64,000 bases of DNA, taken from contig OW388290.1 in the NCBI GenBank assembly GCA_936450465.1, positions 29,129,457 to 29,193,456 on the forward strand. Reading direction: 5' to 3'. The notes beneath the pieces were generated by a model. It worked only from the letters and a program-made list of their open reading frames with translations. It did no database searches and was not told the origin of the DNA. Position numbers and translations under genes: made by a program. The DNA is from Gibbula magus. Its lineage: Eukaryota; Mollusca; Gastropoda; Trochida; Trochidae. Numbering within the stretch: the stretch's first letter is position 1; the number at the start of each line of letters is the position of its first letter. Of this stretch, positions 32,696-52,379 are shown in pieces.

Positions 32696-33181
32696 AGGCG
32701 CTGTAGCACATTTTTTGCACAGTATGTTTTCTCAAATTTGCCATTTATTATTAAAGTTTATGCAATATATTGGTATGTTAATTGGTAAAACATCTCATTA
32801 CATCATTCATATTCATAGAAAATAGTGCAATGTATAAGGCGACAGTAGTGTAGAATTCAGGTAGATTTCTAGGTCTCATGAGAATTTAGACAGCAAGATG
32901 GCTGACCATTTCATCATTGAACCATACTTAACTCTAACAACTCTACTCTGAATGTTTAGGTATCGCTACATCAGTCAGAAAGCTTGAACTACCTTAGAGC
33001 GTCCATTTTATTGTGAACACATTAAAATGGCCACCCAATGGGAAATGGCTTTACCGAACCATGTACATTCATTAAGAACTATTTTTTATTGATTTAGGAG
33101 TTTTATTTAGCCATTGGTAACACTTATTCATATTTTTGTCGGAGCACTTTATATCAGTAAGAAAATTGTGCTACAGCACCT
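32696..33181. mobile_element. TTAA-flanked MITE (ends 'aggcgctgtagcac')
   Basis: TTAA at 32692-32695 and 33182-33185. Left end 'aggcgctgtagcac', right end 'gtgctacagcacct'. A second copy in opposite orientation is at 45666-46156. Shared inner words include 'tctcatgagaattt', 'atggctgacca' / 'tggttgatca' and 'aacacattaaaatggcc'. PiggyBac-type TTAA targeting is inferred. Confidence 0.85.
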
Positions 33182-33802
33182 TTAAAACACATTGATACAT
33201 GTGACAAGGTATATATTCTATCAAGATACATCTTTTAATAATAATTATGCAGGAGTTACCTCCCCTTATAAAATGGTGATACCCCAATCAAAAAGTTCCT
33301 AATCTAACTAACTAACTAATCACTCAACCAATGATTCAAACAGATATAATGCTATCAGAGTTATAGAAACTTCACAGAACTGAGTATTTTGAACACAGGT
33401 TGTAACTATTGGATAAATCAAGTCTAAGAGCTAATTCAATAAACTATTAAATGATTCCCGATACTCACAAAAACAACACAACAGCAATCATGTGAGGCAT
33501 TAAAATAGCATTAAGTAGATGCTGTATGTTTTGAATAAAAAAAAAGGTTTGTATCAATAATTTCAAAAGTGATATTTAGAAAGAATTTCAATAAAAACAC
33601 TTCTCAAAATGAAGTGATTAAAAAGTTTGTCAAGCATAATAAGGAAGATTGAAATATGAAAATTAATGCTTCTTAGACTTAGATCCAATACAAGTACATG
33701 ATCTTTCACGTAAACCACCTCTCTTGCAATCTGGAACTCTTACTCTCCCAATCTAAAAAAAGCCTTCAATGTAGAACATTATTCTGAAATAAATTTAATT
33801 AA

Positions 33803-40991
<7,189 letters not shown>

Positions 40992-41162
40992 TTTTAGAGC
41001 TTCCGCACACAAGCTCCCAATACCACTAACACGGCCCTACGTTGAAAACCGCAGTGAGCATTGCTGTACGGATGACATACATCTTCTCCATTCATTGATA
41101 TTTTAGGAGTCGCTCAACCTTATACACGCGCTGTTTGTTTTCTCTTTTGGGGATTGGCGTCG

Positions 41163-41180
41163 TGACGTCAATACCCCGCC
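41163..41180 (-). promoter_or_regulatory. CRE-like palindrome and GC box upstream of MBOAT7
   Basis: TGACGTCA (41163-41170), the full CREB/ATF consensus, is followed by 'ccccgcc' (41174-41180), an Sp/KLF-type GC box. They lie ~170-190 bp upstream of the MBOAT7 start codon. Role inferred from position only. Confidence 0.35.
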
Positions 41181-41317
41181 TCTGCCCATAAACATTTTTT
41201 CAATTATTTTATCTTTCCACTATTGATTGTAAGTGTTGCAAGTGAAACTCATTAATGAAAGGTAAACCATTCCACTTTTGTATTTTTTTTAATATCAAAA
41301 GTGGACATAGTTTATAA

Positions 41318-41847
41318 AGGATGTTCGCTCCTCAAATTTATAGTATTAAACTTTTTTTCTAACTTATATTTTTTAAAAGATCAAAGTATATGATTGGAAA
41401 ATCAGCATTAAAAAATAGGGGGTAGTGGGTTTTTTTCGGTTTTTGACGCCTGTAAGTGGGGTGAAGTACAATTTTAATATGGGAGTCTATGGGGAAAATG
41501 AGAAAAAACTGCTAAAAACTTTAAAATATTACATTTCTAGTATTTTTTTTACTTTTTTGATATGTTACAAAGTTCATGTTACCCTCTCGAAATCGAGGAA
41601 AAAATATATATGGTAGTGTGGGGTTTTTAAGCTTTGAAACAAAATGTACCTTAAAACCCCATTTTTAGACCAATTTAGGCCATTTATGCTGTTTAAGCAC
41701 TTTTTAGAGGTTCTAAAGTCACATTTTCTTTACTTCATTTGTTTTTTTAAAAGGATGTAGAATATCAAGAAGTAAATAAAGATGAGAACAAATCTTTACT
41801 TAATCATATTTCATTTTTGAAGTTCAACAGGAAGGAGCGGACATCCT
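41318..41847. mobile_element. MITE with ends 'aggatgttcgctcct'
   Basis: Left 'aggatgttcgctcct', right 'aggagcggacatcct', each bordered by TAA (41315-41317, 41848-41850). The interior is AT-rich with no coding region. A TAA duplication fits PIF/Harbinger. Confidence 0.7.
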
Positions 41848-42230
41848 TAACTATATAATATCCTTGATCAAGCTCTCCCCAATGAGGGTACAAAGTAATT
41901 TCTTCCCACATAAGACATGTATTTTATTGCCTCTGGTTCTATTTTTTACTGGAAAAAATCAACAGATACTAATGTTGTAAAACTTGCCATTTATCGCCCA
42001 AGTAATTATAAAATATGTTTCCTATATTTAACACTACTTCAGTAACATATACGACGAAGTTTGAAAAATTGAAAATTAAACACATTTGACAAAAGAGGAG
42101 AAGATTTTCCCTATTTTCTGAGCCCTGGCCTTGTCCTCGGTCTGGTTCAAGAAACGAGAGTATATGGTCAAAAGAGAAGACCAGGGATTTGATGGTGTCA
42201 CATTGTCAAATAAACTTTGATCTTTTGATA

Positions 42231-42338
42231 ATGATCAGTGAATGGAACATTTTTAGAATGAGCAAGGCGACATTTGAATTGCTTTGTGAGGTGCTTGGAC
42301 CAGCCTTATCCAGACGGGGTAAACGTACGTGTTCTTGA
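42231..42338 (+). pseudogene. HARBI1-like nuclease fragment (N-terminal motif)
   Basis: The short frame reads EWNIFRMSKATFELLCEVLGPALSRRGKR and stops at 42336-42338. The FRMSKATFExLC pattern is typical of Harbinger/HARBI1 nuclease N-termini. Nothing further downstream in frame is recognisable, so this is a remnant or one exon of something degraded. Confidence 0.45.
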
Positions 42339-42901
42339 ACCTCTTGAACTTGATCATAGATCAGAGCCATTCTATATTCCATGTATAGATATTATGCTTT
42401 TGCATACAGGAGTAATATAAATTAAATTCTAATGACTCAATCTGCGTAGTGTGTATAAATACGAATATATTTAATTTAATTTACATACCCTCCTGAGGTT
42501 GTGTAAATTTGCTCCAAGTGCAAAAATACTCATGTATATATAAATTGTGTTCGCATGAAACTTTTACATACATAAGTAAAATTTCTCACATAAGTAAAGG
42601 TGTGCATGAATATATTCTATGTATTTAAAGATAGTATACCTATCTCATCCTCTTGGCTGTGGTGTCTGTTGCTCTTTTGACTTGTGTGTGCAACACTTCA
42701 TTTTTTAAAAAAAGCTTAACGACCTTTTCGCGTTTAATCATGAAGGCAGACACTCTTAGGTATAATGTAGGTTATAATCGAAAGAAAAGATGACGATGTC
42801 AACTGGATTTGTATACATGTTTCTATTCGTGTGCACGTGATTCGAAGTTATCCATCTCAGATGTTTGTACTGCATTTTATAATAATACAAGAAAGTATAT
42901 A

Positions 42902-43723
42902 CAGTGGAAACTGTCTAAACCGTCACCCATCGGGACCGAACTTGAATGCCAGTTTAGACAGGTTGCCAGATTAGACAGGTGCGATCTTTTTCTGACATGA
43001 CTACCCAGTAGGCCTACTCAACTTTTTCATACCTGTGTTACAAATAAAAACAAAGTACCTATACATAACATATATAACATATACAATTATAGACACAAAC
43101 ATTTGGATGGCAGCAAGAAGTCAGATATTTTGTTTGGATTATTTCCTGTGATTTCTGATTATAGAGCTTTTCTTGATAAATGGGGCCAGTTGCTGCGGGC
43201 TTGAGCGAGAGACTTAATCTTTTCATATTTCCCATTATCATTGAAATGTTATGTTTCTGAAGTTTTCTTCATATTCTCTTTGGATGAACAAAATGTGTGA
43301 TACGATTTGATATTTAACTGATTGCTCTTTTTGAGGAGGATAAGACTTATAATCTTATATAACTGAACCCTTTTTGTAGGAAATGTTAACTCATTGAAAG
43401 AGTCAATGCAGTTACAGCTAAATGAGGATTTAATTAATTAAGCCATATGTTTTGTGAACATTAATTGAGACTGACCATATAGATGTGCCTTGGGCTATTG
43501 ACCTCTTTGAGCGGATCAGCTGTGCCGGAATACACAGTTTTAATTACAGTGTAAACTGCTTGTCAGGACTGTAAACTAGTGCTGGAATACAGAATAGACA
43601 GGATCCGGATTACGCAGTTTTTTAATAATCATAATACTGTAGGAAAATGACGGGACCAAAAGATGATGCAAGTATTGACAGGATACCGGATTAGACAGGT
43701 GCCAGTTTTGACTGTTTCCACTG
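42902..43723. mobile_element. TA-flanked element with ends 'cagtggaaactgtc'
   Basis: Left 'cagtggaaactgtctaaacc', right 'gactgtttccactg', each bordered by TA (42900-42901, 43724-43725), as in pogo/mariner-type elements. Subterminal words 'ggttgccagattagacaggt' (left) and 'accggattagacaggtgcc' (right) also recur. No transposase inside, so non-autonomous. Confidence 0.75.
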
Positions 43724-43729
43724 TATATA

Positions 43730-45660
43730 TATATGTATGTGTTTGTGAATATCAAATAATATAAATAAGAGTACTTGAATTGTACATTTAGCTGTATAAG
43801 CTACATGCATGTTGTGTTCGCTTCATGGCTCAGCGACGTGTTGTCTTACATCAAGTTAGTGTTGTACTTTACTATAAATCAGAATTCACTTAAAACTTTA
43901 ACAACTGCATGAGTTGAAAAAATACGTTTAAAGGCATGTTGTTCTCTCGTGCATGGTAGGCTATGCATGTCACTGCATCTGTATATGTCATATCCATGAT
44001 CAAGATGTCAATTTCAATATATAGTTACATACTTGAATAATATTGAAACAGTGAAGGTCGATGGACTGAAGTTGTCCAAGTTCTAAACCCTATGTTTCAT
44101 TTGTCGCATTTCACTTTTGAGCAGGTCGCAGCGAACCAACCAAATGAGGCTATCGAGGGGTAATGTTCTAGACAACCCAAAATAAATATGCATTATAAGG
44201 ACTACATTTTCCTGGGTTTATTCTTTTACTACTGTTAGTCATCACAGAAGTGAAGCGTCTATTTCAAACACTTTTCACAAAGTAACTTTTTAAAGATGCA
44301 TGATCAGTTTTGTATGATAATTTATTTGGTTCTCAAATGTACCATATTATAGTAGGTGTTGCTTTAAGTTATATCTTCTTACTCGACGTTCATATTCACC
44401 CCCAAATGCTTAACATATCAAATATCAATGAAAACCAAGAAACGATCTCACACATGCATAGTGGCCGACATAATTATGGCTCGAGCATGTCCTCGTTACA
44501 AGACCTACTAAACGCTATAGAAGCAACATTTGTCTTCCTATCTGCTTTATTAAAGTTTCCAAAATTACGTTCGACTTAATGGCTTCAGCAAGCCAATGTC
44601 AATTGTCCGGTTTTCGATCATGACCACGACTTTGAATGGTTCTATTTTAGTTATACTGAACTGATTGACCTTAAACTGTTAACTTTCGGTTAAAGTTGAT
44701 AATTCTCAATCAAATTACACAAATTATAACATTGGACATATGTGTGACCTCAACAACATGATTATGTCCCTTTAGAATTTACTTTCTATTCGTCATTCTA
44801 TATTTGTAAAATACACTTTAAACATTCTTACCGTTGTCATAATGTATCTCTTAACAATTGCATGTTGTTATCTATACATACAATGACACAAACAGTGACA
44901 AGTTATTTCAAACTTAATATTTGAAGATTTCGTGAAAAAGTGAAAATCATAAAGGATATTCATAGTAAATTAATATATTAGGGCCTACCTATTTTCTCCA
45001 TTATGAAAAAAGTAATGTCTTCAACTATGAAAAGTTAAACTGAATGACAGTAATGTGACGTCACAATATGAAATCAGCCTAGTCTGCATTGCAAGTTAAA
45101 ACCCGACAATTCACTTTCAATATTATGAATAAGGAAGATAAGTTTGACCTAGTTACTTTTTTTTATTATTATACAAGCGTTCATATTTGTTAGAAAGTCA
45201 AAGCCAGCATGAGCGCCATGCACTGTTGAACAAACCATGAATGTTCTCAATAAATACTCAAAAAACCTTTTTCAAAACATTTAATATCAACTGAGGTGAT
45301 TTCATTCAGACAGCAATTAACATTGCAAATGATTCCAGTACTCATTCATATACTATAATGATTGACATGACGTGCGGCAACAAATCATTCATGCATAAAT
45401 TTACAAACGCAGGCCTTTAATATTACGCATAGTAAACAAAATGCCTTTTAAATGGAGTCAAATTAAAACAAAACAACAATCCCGATTTGTCGTTTTTTCA
45501 GAGGAGAAATCAAAGGCAACGCACGTCATTTATGTTGGAAATCAGTTGATATAACCTCGACGCAAATGCCTTTAAATAAAGTAATTTTAATCATGCTATA
45601 TAAATCAACATACTTGAATATCTCCTCGAACTTCGTCTCCAAAACTACAATATATGTCCC
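43730..45660. other. No gene recognised
   Basis: AT-rich sequence. The 89-codon frame at 44310-44579 has a hydrophobic start but no recognisable motif, and I cannot support it as a gene. Confidence 0.4.
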
Positions 45661-45665
45661 TTTAA

Positions 45666-46156
45666 AGGCGCTGTAACACGATTTTCATACTGATATAAAG
45701 TGCTCTTACAAAAATATAAACAAGTGCAACCAATGTCTACATAATACTACTGAATCAATAAATCTAAAACGAATGTATATGGTTTGGTTAAGCCATGCGA
45801 CTCAATTTCCCATCAACCGACCATTTTAATGTGTTCACATTCAAATGGCCGCTCGAATGAAGTTCACGTGTTCTGACTGATGTAGTGATACCTATAAGCA
45901 CTAGAGTGAGGTTTTAAATATGGTTGAATGATGGAATGATCAACCATCTTGCTGTCGCAACACTCAAATTCTCATGAGACCAACACATCTACCTCTCTAT
46001 GCACTGTCGCCTTTTAAGTCGTTTTCTATGGATACCGCTTATAGGGTCGTGTAGTGAGTTGTTTTACCCATTAACGTAACAATATAGTGTATAAACTTTA
46101 ATAATAAATGGCAAATTTGAGAAAGCATGACATGCAAACAACGTGCAACGGCGCCT
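45666..46156. mobile_element. TTAA-flanked MITE, second copy, inverted relative to 32696-33181
   Basis: TTAA at 45662-45665 and 46157-46160. Ends 'aggcgctgtaacac' and 'gcaacggcgcct'. Interior matches the other copy in reverse complement. It ends 22 bp from the stop codon of the ECI-like gene, so it lies in or next to that gene's 3' UTR. Confidence 0.85.
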
Positions 46157-46178
46157 TTAAACAGTCTTTTATGAACTG

Positions 46179-46964
46179 CTACAACTGAGCCTTTGGGCGA
46201 GTCGAGTGAGGCATGTCGATTAAATGTTGATACAGGTCTGTTTTAAAATCTGACATTGCGCTTCTATCATATGGGTTCTTCCCTTGACACTTTGTCGCCA
46301 TTGTTTTTGCAGCCAGCATTAGATCCTCGGGCTTGACGGAAACGTCGATGATTCCGTGTCTTTCAGCCTCCTCGGCAGTGAACCGTTTGCCGTACACTAC
46401 AGCCTGAAGAATCGCTGTTCCTGGGGGTATCTTGGTCCTGAAATATTGAAGAAGATTCGTGCACTTAATCAGAAATCATCAGAACAAGGTGGCGTTCTTC
46501 TCCCAGGTTTTTCTTCTTTGTTGAGAGTTATGTTTGTCATCCTAAAAATGTTTTGCAAATCAACGTAACATTTTTGTCAACTGCGGATTATGTTTAAATA
46601 CGAAGAACATAAGTATACAGATATGATTTAACTTCATGATATTAATAACGAAATGGTTTTTTACGTGTGCTTCAATCATAGACAGAGCTACAAATCAGAG
46701 CAAACGAACCATTGAAGGGGCATCTACTACTGTAAGTATAAGCTTGAAGAGATTACTCTCAATTTTGCCTAACAGTGAACGGAAGAAGTACCTCCAGATA
46801 AATTATAAACACACAAACGGGTACGGACCTGACAAGTTCGAATAGATATTCTGGTATCCTGATCCCCATAAAAATCTCATTCCAGGAGATCCAGCCGAAT
46901 CCAGTTCTCATCACCCGGAAGTCATGGGCCATGGCCATGAAGCCGCCACCAGCAAAAGCGTGGA
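46179..46964 (-). CDS. Enoyl-CoA delta isomerase / hydratase-family protein, last two exons
   Basis: Crotonase-fold enzyme, probably of the enoyl-CoA delta-isomerase group that shifts double bonds during unsaturated fatty-acid oxidation. Minus-strand exons 46829-46964 and 46179-46437 join in frame (AG|G, arginine). The first reads HAFAGGGFMAMAHDFRVMRT (oxyanion-hole region and following helix) and then FGWISWNEIFMGIRIPEY, where the Glu of NEIFMGI sits at the expected catalytic position of isomerases. The last reads AVVYGKRFTAEEAERHGIID, the standard 'GxxFxAxEAxxxGIVD' block. It ends SDFKTDLYQHLIDMPHSTRPKAQL-stop; the terminal three residues do not form an obvious SKL/PRL peroxisomal signal. 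Upstream exons (N-terminal half) would lie right of 46964 but were not recognised. The exon 1 donor gtccgt is weak. Confidence 0.8.
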
Positions 46965-46969
46965 CTGCG

Positions 46970-48060
46970 TAAAAAGCAAAGCTTTTGTATATATTTTAAA
47001 AAAGAAACCAACCAAAAATGTCATTGCTAAACATTGCCCAAAATGTTACTTGACGACCACTAAAGCAACTCGTCCAGCGCCACTCTGTTCAGTTACCATA
47101 TAATAATTGTGCTTGAAGAACACGTGGGTCTGTAGAAAGTAGCATAAGCATAGCATAAGATTGTTGAAAATACATTTCAAAAACAAACGTACAGTTCGTC
47201 CATGTCGACTAGAGAGTCTGCAAACATCAATACACAGTTATACCACCCGATCCGAACGGAGTTATCCGCTTGAAGCGCTCTTATGTTTGCAGGGGTTACC
47301 GCTTCAAGAGGACGTACGGTATACCGTTATACCGTCCGGTATGAGGGGTTACTGTTTCAAACACTAACACCACTAAACTCCAATATTGACCAATCAAACA
47401 TGAGCACAAGTCAACGAGAAAGAGAACAACAAGCCTCCAGAAGAGCGTTTAGAAGTGAAAATAGGTACATATGTAGAGATACTACATAGATTTATTAATA
47501 GTTTACCAGTAGAGTGTTCTTAGAATAAACTTCGACACAATAGGCCTACATTTTAGCAATGTCTACCAAATGACACAAAACATTGCATTGCACGTCCGCT
47601 GCGTGGTCACACCTCTGTAAACTTGTCTTATCTCATCTGTTTGAAACTATTTATGTAAATATGTTATGTTTATGTTCAAACAGAAGACATAACGTACTCT
47701 GTAGACAACGAGTACGGTTTCCATAGAAAATGTCCCAATGTTCCGTTTTGAAATCATTTCCACTTTTTATGTTAACCTGCACGTGATCAAGGGAGGTAAT
47801 AACTCATGTAACTTCCGCGCGAAAACATAAACTGGTAGGTAACAAAAAGGTAAATTCTTTACAGAAAGAGTGACTTTACGACGTGTGTTTGGGAATGATT
47901 ATGAATTGACATTGTAAACTAAACTAACACTATCATATTCCTTTTGTCGCGTCCGTGCGACTGTACAGTAGTTATCGTGCACTCTGTCAAATTATGGTAG
48001 CCTAATCATGCCGTTGTGACGTTTCTGCCGGTTTTTCCTTACGGCAACTCAACATGTAAA
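46970..48060. other. No gene recognised
   Basis: May be intron of the ECI-like gene. A short run around 47225-47350 repeats 'ttatacc' and 'ccgcttgaag/ccgcttcaag' words in inverted fashion. Confidence 0.4.
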
Positions 48061-48069
48061 TGCTTAAAT

Positions 48070-48456
48070 TAGGGCTGGGACGGGTAGATATTTCCTACCC
48101 GGGTACCCGACCATCTGTTACCCTACCCTACCCTACCCGGATACCCGTTTTGTTGATCTCCAACATCTAATTGTAAGATTTTGTAAGATACTACTTTATT
48201 CAACTGGTTGGCTGGAAACCTAAAGCATAGAGACCCATGGCTATTTCAATCAAATTTATTATGAATGACAACTTGGTCATTTTAATATTATGTTAGAATC
48301 TTCAAATACATTGTAATCTTGAAATGAAAGAATAGCAAATAAAACTGTTTTATGATTAGTCACATGATAAAAACGGGTCCGGGTAGTGTGATGGGTACCC
48401 GGGTCCTACTCAATACCCACCCGTCCCGGGTATCCGGGTAACCCGTCCCAGCCCTA
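48070..48456. mobile_element. hAT-type MITE with exact 8-bp target duplication
   Basis: Ends 'tagggctgggacgggta' and 'acccgtcccagcccta', flanked by 'gcttaaat' on both sides (48062-48069, 48457-48464). Subterminal parts are full of 'tacccgggtaccc' palindromes. Sibling of 17337-17457. Confidence 0.9.
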
Positions 48457-48584
48457 GCTTAAATGACTCGACTAGGATCCAACTGAATTATATACAATAA
48501 TTTCTTGACAAATAGATCTAATAACATCCTCTATTTCATTTTTTTTAAGTAGACACTCGTGGTTATGCTTGTGGCAGTTGTGCG

Positions 48585-48648
48585 GTGCTGTCGGGTAAAG
48601 CTACGCACCTTGGGGAATACAGTGCTGTCGGGTAAAGCTACGCACCTA
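48585..48648. repeat. Direct repeat, 26-28 bp, two copies
   Basis: 'gtgctgtcgggtaaagctac' plus 'gcacct' occurs at about 48584 and again 37 bp later. Short tandem duplication, function unknown. Confidence 0.8.
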
Positions 48649-48659
48649 AGACAAAACAG

Positions 48660-51330
48660 ATGAGATGTCTAGTGTCATGTAGATCTACCAAAGTGTGGAA
48701 AGTTGAGGTCAAAACGATTACTATCTTCCAAGATTACTGACCACGTTTTTCTAGTTTAGGTCAGCTAGTCCAGCATATAACTAGACTATAATTTCGCACA
48801 AGTGCTACATATATAAAGTGTAGGCTAAAATATGCCTGCAGTTTTTATATATTTAATATGTCTAATATTGATTCTCAATTTTATAATACTGTTTTCAGAA
48901 ACTTAGGGAAGGACTAATAGATAGTAGTAGACTAGTAGTGCAATATTTTAGTCTTATAATAATATAAATGTTACTGTTACAAATTCACATTCTTTGTTCT
49001 TGGCTAATATAGTGACTGACCGATATTGTGTATTTATCCAGTTCCACAGGTGCTAGCTTGCACTGAAGGTAGATCTTGAGGAAGATGCAGAATGAACAGT
49101 GCAGGATAAGGATTCGGAAAGGTTTGTTTATACTAATTCTTAGTCGCAGGGTTTATTTTAAATATACACTTGTTTTCACATGAAAATGGGTCATAAAAAT
49201 AGTATAGATCTACAAATCTTTATGTACAATAATTTAAGTTGCTTTAGTTAATTTGAAGTTGAATATAGTTGAACAGATCGGTATGAGACCAAGTAATTAA
49301 AATACATCTAAATAGCTTATACCTATATATATATATATTGAGTGCCAGGACAAGTGGATTTTGGGGTTTACAAAAAAATGATGTGGTCATTTTCTCAATT
49401 TATTTTTTCAAATGACAATAAAAAGTTGTCATGCTCACAAATAAAAGTGATGCGCCAAAGCCTGAGAAAGATTTTATTTGTTTAATTTAGCCTTATGGGT
49501 ATGACTTTATGTGCTCATGCATACAGCATATTCAGGTACAAATTCACCACATTCCAAAGGAAAGGATCACTCATTTCATACATGTAAATAACAACCATGT
49601 TGCTGATTGAAAGAAAAACAAGAAAACAGATTGAACTACTAGCTGGAAGTTATGAAAATAATTTTGATATCATAATTAATTCAGCCACTCATGTAACTTT
49701 ATTTAGGTCAGGATCGTTGCCATATCAAGTGATCGAGGAACAAGTTATGGAAGATCAAATTTAAAGAACCAAGAGTGAAATCAGTCAACTTGGCCATCTC
49801 TGCCACCTTCATGCAAGGCGCCTTGAAGATAAAAGGGACAGTTCTATCAGGGTATTTTTGAGGAAACAAAATTCACTGGTTGTTGTGTATCCACTTTTAT
49901 GTCAAATTGTCATGACATGTCATGTTTTTCTCTACCGATTAAACCAAGTTAACAACAAATCCACTGAGGGGACATTTGTTTACACATATGTAATTGATAG
50001 ATGATTACAATACAGTCCTGTGGAAACTGAGGACGACTGTAGATTAGACAATCACCACTATTGGCTGCAATATTGCCCAAGTGGCTTTTAAAAATAACTC
50101 ACTCACTCACTAGATAAGACAATGTTTACAGTCTAATGATGAAGTATTTGTTATTTTGTGGATATTCTATCAATATGTATGTTCAAAGCTATAAATAAAT
50201 GCAGCATTTCTTCTCATTATTTATGATATGTTCCATTTGGCTTGTTGCTTTAATGACTGACCTTTGAATTCAGTGTTTCAAGAATTTGGACAGAGAACTA
50301 ATGTTTACATCAAAAAATATTTTTTTGAATATTTAAAATGAATCAACTTTTGCGTTTACATAATAATTTTATTTTATTATATTATTTTATTCAGGTAACC
50401 TGTACCTCATTATTGACTGATAACATTCTATCTTGACCAACAACTAAATGAAGAACCACTCCTCAGCCAATATCTGGTATGTTGACTTGAAATAATTGAC
50501 TTTGAAATATATCAAATATATCAAATCATCAGTCCTGTTCATGCAACCGTGTATCAATGTGCGGAGCTTGGTCCCATTAAATTTGAGCAACTAAATTGTT
50601 TTTAACATTTTGCTGGAAAAAGAGGTTATATAATAAATTTTAAAAATCCTCCGCTTCCATGACATATTCTCGTTCAAGACAAACAATCTAAATGCACAAG
50701 TATGATGTTCTTTATAAATATTTATTGATCTTTTGGTGATGTCATTTACTGCAGATAAACTCCAAGCTATCCAGGTGGAAGGAATTGGTTCTTTGGCATG
50801 CTGTCAAGGTACACTTGACCTTGGTTTGGTATGTAATGCAGTACAGAACCCTTGGTTCGGTTCAGATCTACGAATGCAACAAACTAAAGTCACAACAAAA
50901 CATTTTATTTCTTGAATACCTAATTATGAGTCTTGTTAATATTACCATCAGTTGACAAAGTTTGACCCTGTAAGTCCAGGGACCAAATAGAGCTACCGGT
51001 ATTTTGCTCTGTGGTTCTGATGGTTGTCATTTTCTCCAATGTTGAAGAGTAACATGAAATAATACTACATGTGGTCAATGTGGTCTCTATTATGGTTTGG
51101 ATAGTCAGTCAAATTTATCATTTATAATTCTTAATTGTTAAGGTACACAAGATCTACACACAATTTTCAGCATTATTGACCTTTGAGGACTAATAAATAC
51201 TTTTAAGGGTGAGATCTCTTTTACCCCAATTAGAGACTAAATATAACTCTGGGTGCACCTCTAAAGTGCTCTAAATAGCATTCATAGCACTTTGAATTAT
51301 GATACCCCAAACTAGTATAACCCCCTATTC
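48660..51330. other. No gene recognised; SINE and MITE fragments
   Basis: 49843-50000 is a fragment of the 17743 MITE family ('ttctatcagggtatttttg', 'tttacacatatgtaattgat'). 50030-50110 is a SINE 3' fragment ('tggctgcaatattgccc', 'actcactcactca'). The rest is AT-rich. Frames such as 50733-50915 lack recognisable domains. Confidence 0.5.
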
Positions 51331-51339
51331 CCCAACACA

Positions 51340-51840
51340 CCCATTACATTTCGTCTTCTCCAGAACCGTTGCACCCCAAAAGCTGAAATTTTGTGGAGAG
51401 GTACCTTGCACCTAAGGGATCAAAGTTTGTTCATTTGACCCTGACCCCCCCTCAAATATGGATGTGGCAGGTATTTTGACTAAAACCATTAAAACTCTAA
51501 AACCGTTTGCCTTTGGATGCTGACATTTTCAGAATATGTTATTGTTACATGGAGACTTAAGTTTGTTCATTTGGTCTTGATCCCCCACCAAATATGAGGG
51601 TGGCAGAATGTCCAACCTAAAATCTTTAGATGACTTCTCCCCAAGAACCAGTAATGCTAGAAATCTAAAATTTTCAGAATACTATCCTTGTTACATGGAC
51701 ACTCAAGTCTGTAAATTATGTCTTGAATCCCACCCCACACCCCTCAAATATTGGCATAACAATGTGTCCACAATCAAATATTCTTTCGACTTTCCTCAAG
51801 GAACCAACACTGCTGAGAAGCTCGAACTTTCTTTGTTGAA
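51340..51840. repeat. Diverged tandem-core repeat, ~150 bp units, about 3
   Basis: Recurring word order: 'ct(t)ctcc..agaacc', 'agctgaaatttt', 'catgga.actcaagt', 'gtttgttcatttg', 'ccccctcaaatatgg'. A related fragment is at 60190-60290 ('agaggta(c)ctttgcacctaggggatcaaagttt'). Same general kind as the 26939 element. Confidence 0.65.
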
Positions 51841-51935
51841 TGGAGATACTGTAAATTTCATTGTCTTACTCTGACACAAAACTAAGGTCGTGGCAGTGGG
51901 TACAACTTAAAGTGGTGCACTCCTGAAGTACTTGA

Positions 51936-52343
51936 AAGGAGGGTTCTATCAGGGTATTTTTTGTAGAAACGAAATTCGAAAGGATATTCCTGTTTACACA
52001 TATATGTAATTAATACATGATTAAAACACAGTCAAATTAAAAGATACTAATGAAAGTATATTTTGATGAGTTTATATTTCAAAACTTGATAAACACAAGC
52101 GCACATTTGTTGAAAAATAAAAACAATGAGAACTGAAGCCAGTCATTGGTGCTGTGAGTGGGGAAAACTTTGTGACAGCATAAAAGGAAATTGTTTACTA
52201 GTTTTATGACATTTAATGTGTTTCTATGTGAATACTCTATCAGTGTATGTTATTCATTATTAAAAATTTTAAAAATTAGGTGCAATAGTGTCTTTTCATT
52301 TCATGTAATACAAAAAATCATAGATGGCGACAGACCCCTCCCT
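51936..52343. mobile_element. Second copy of the 17743-18173 MITE
   Basis: Starts 'aaggagggttctatcagggt' after TTGA (mutated TTAA) and ends 'cccct' with the distal end eroded before TTAA (52344-52347). Interior collinear with 17743-18173. Confidence 0.8.
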
Positions 52344-52379
52344 TTAAATATCTTTGGCTATGTTAACAGCTAAGCCTTT

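Noticed and set aside
44310..44579. 89-codon frame with hydrophobic N-terminus
   Set aside because: No motif, no splice context and no homologue that I recognise in AT-rich DNA.
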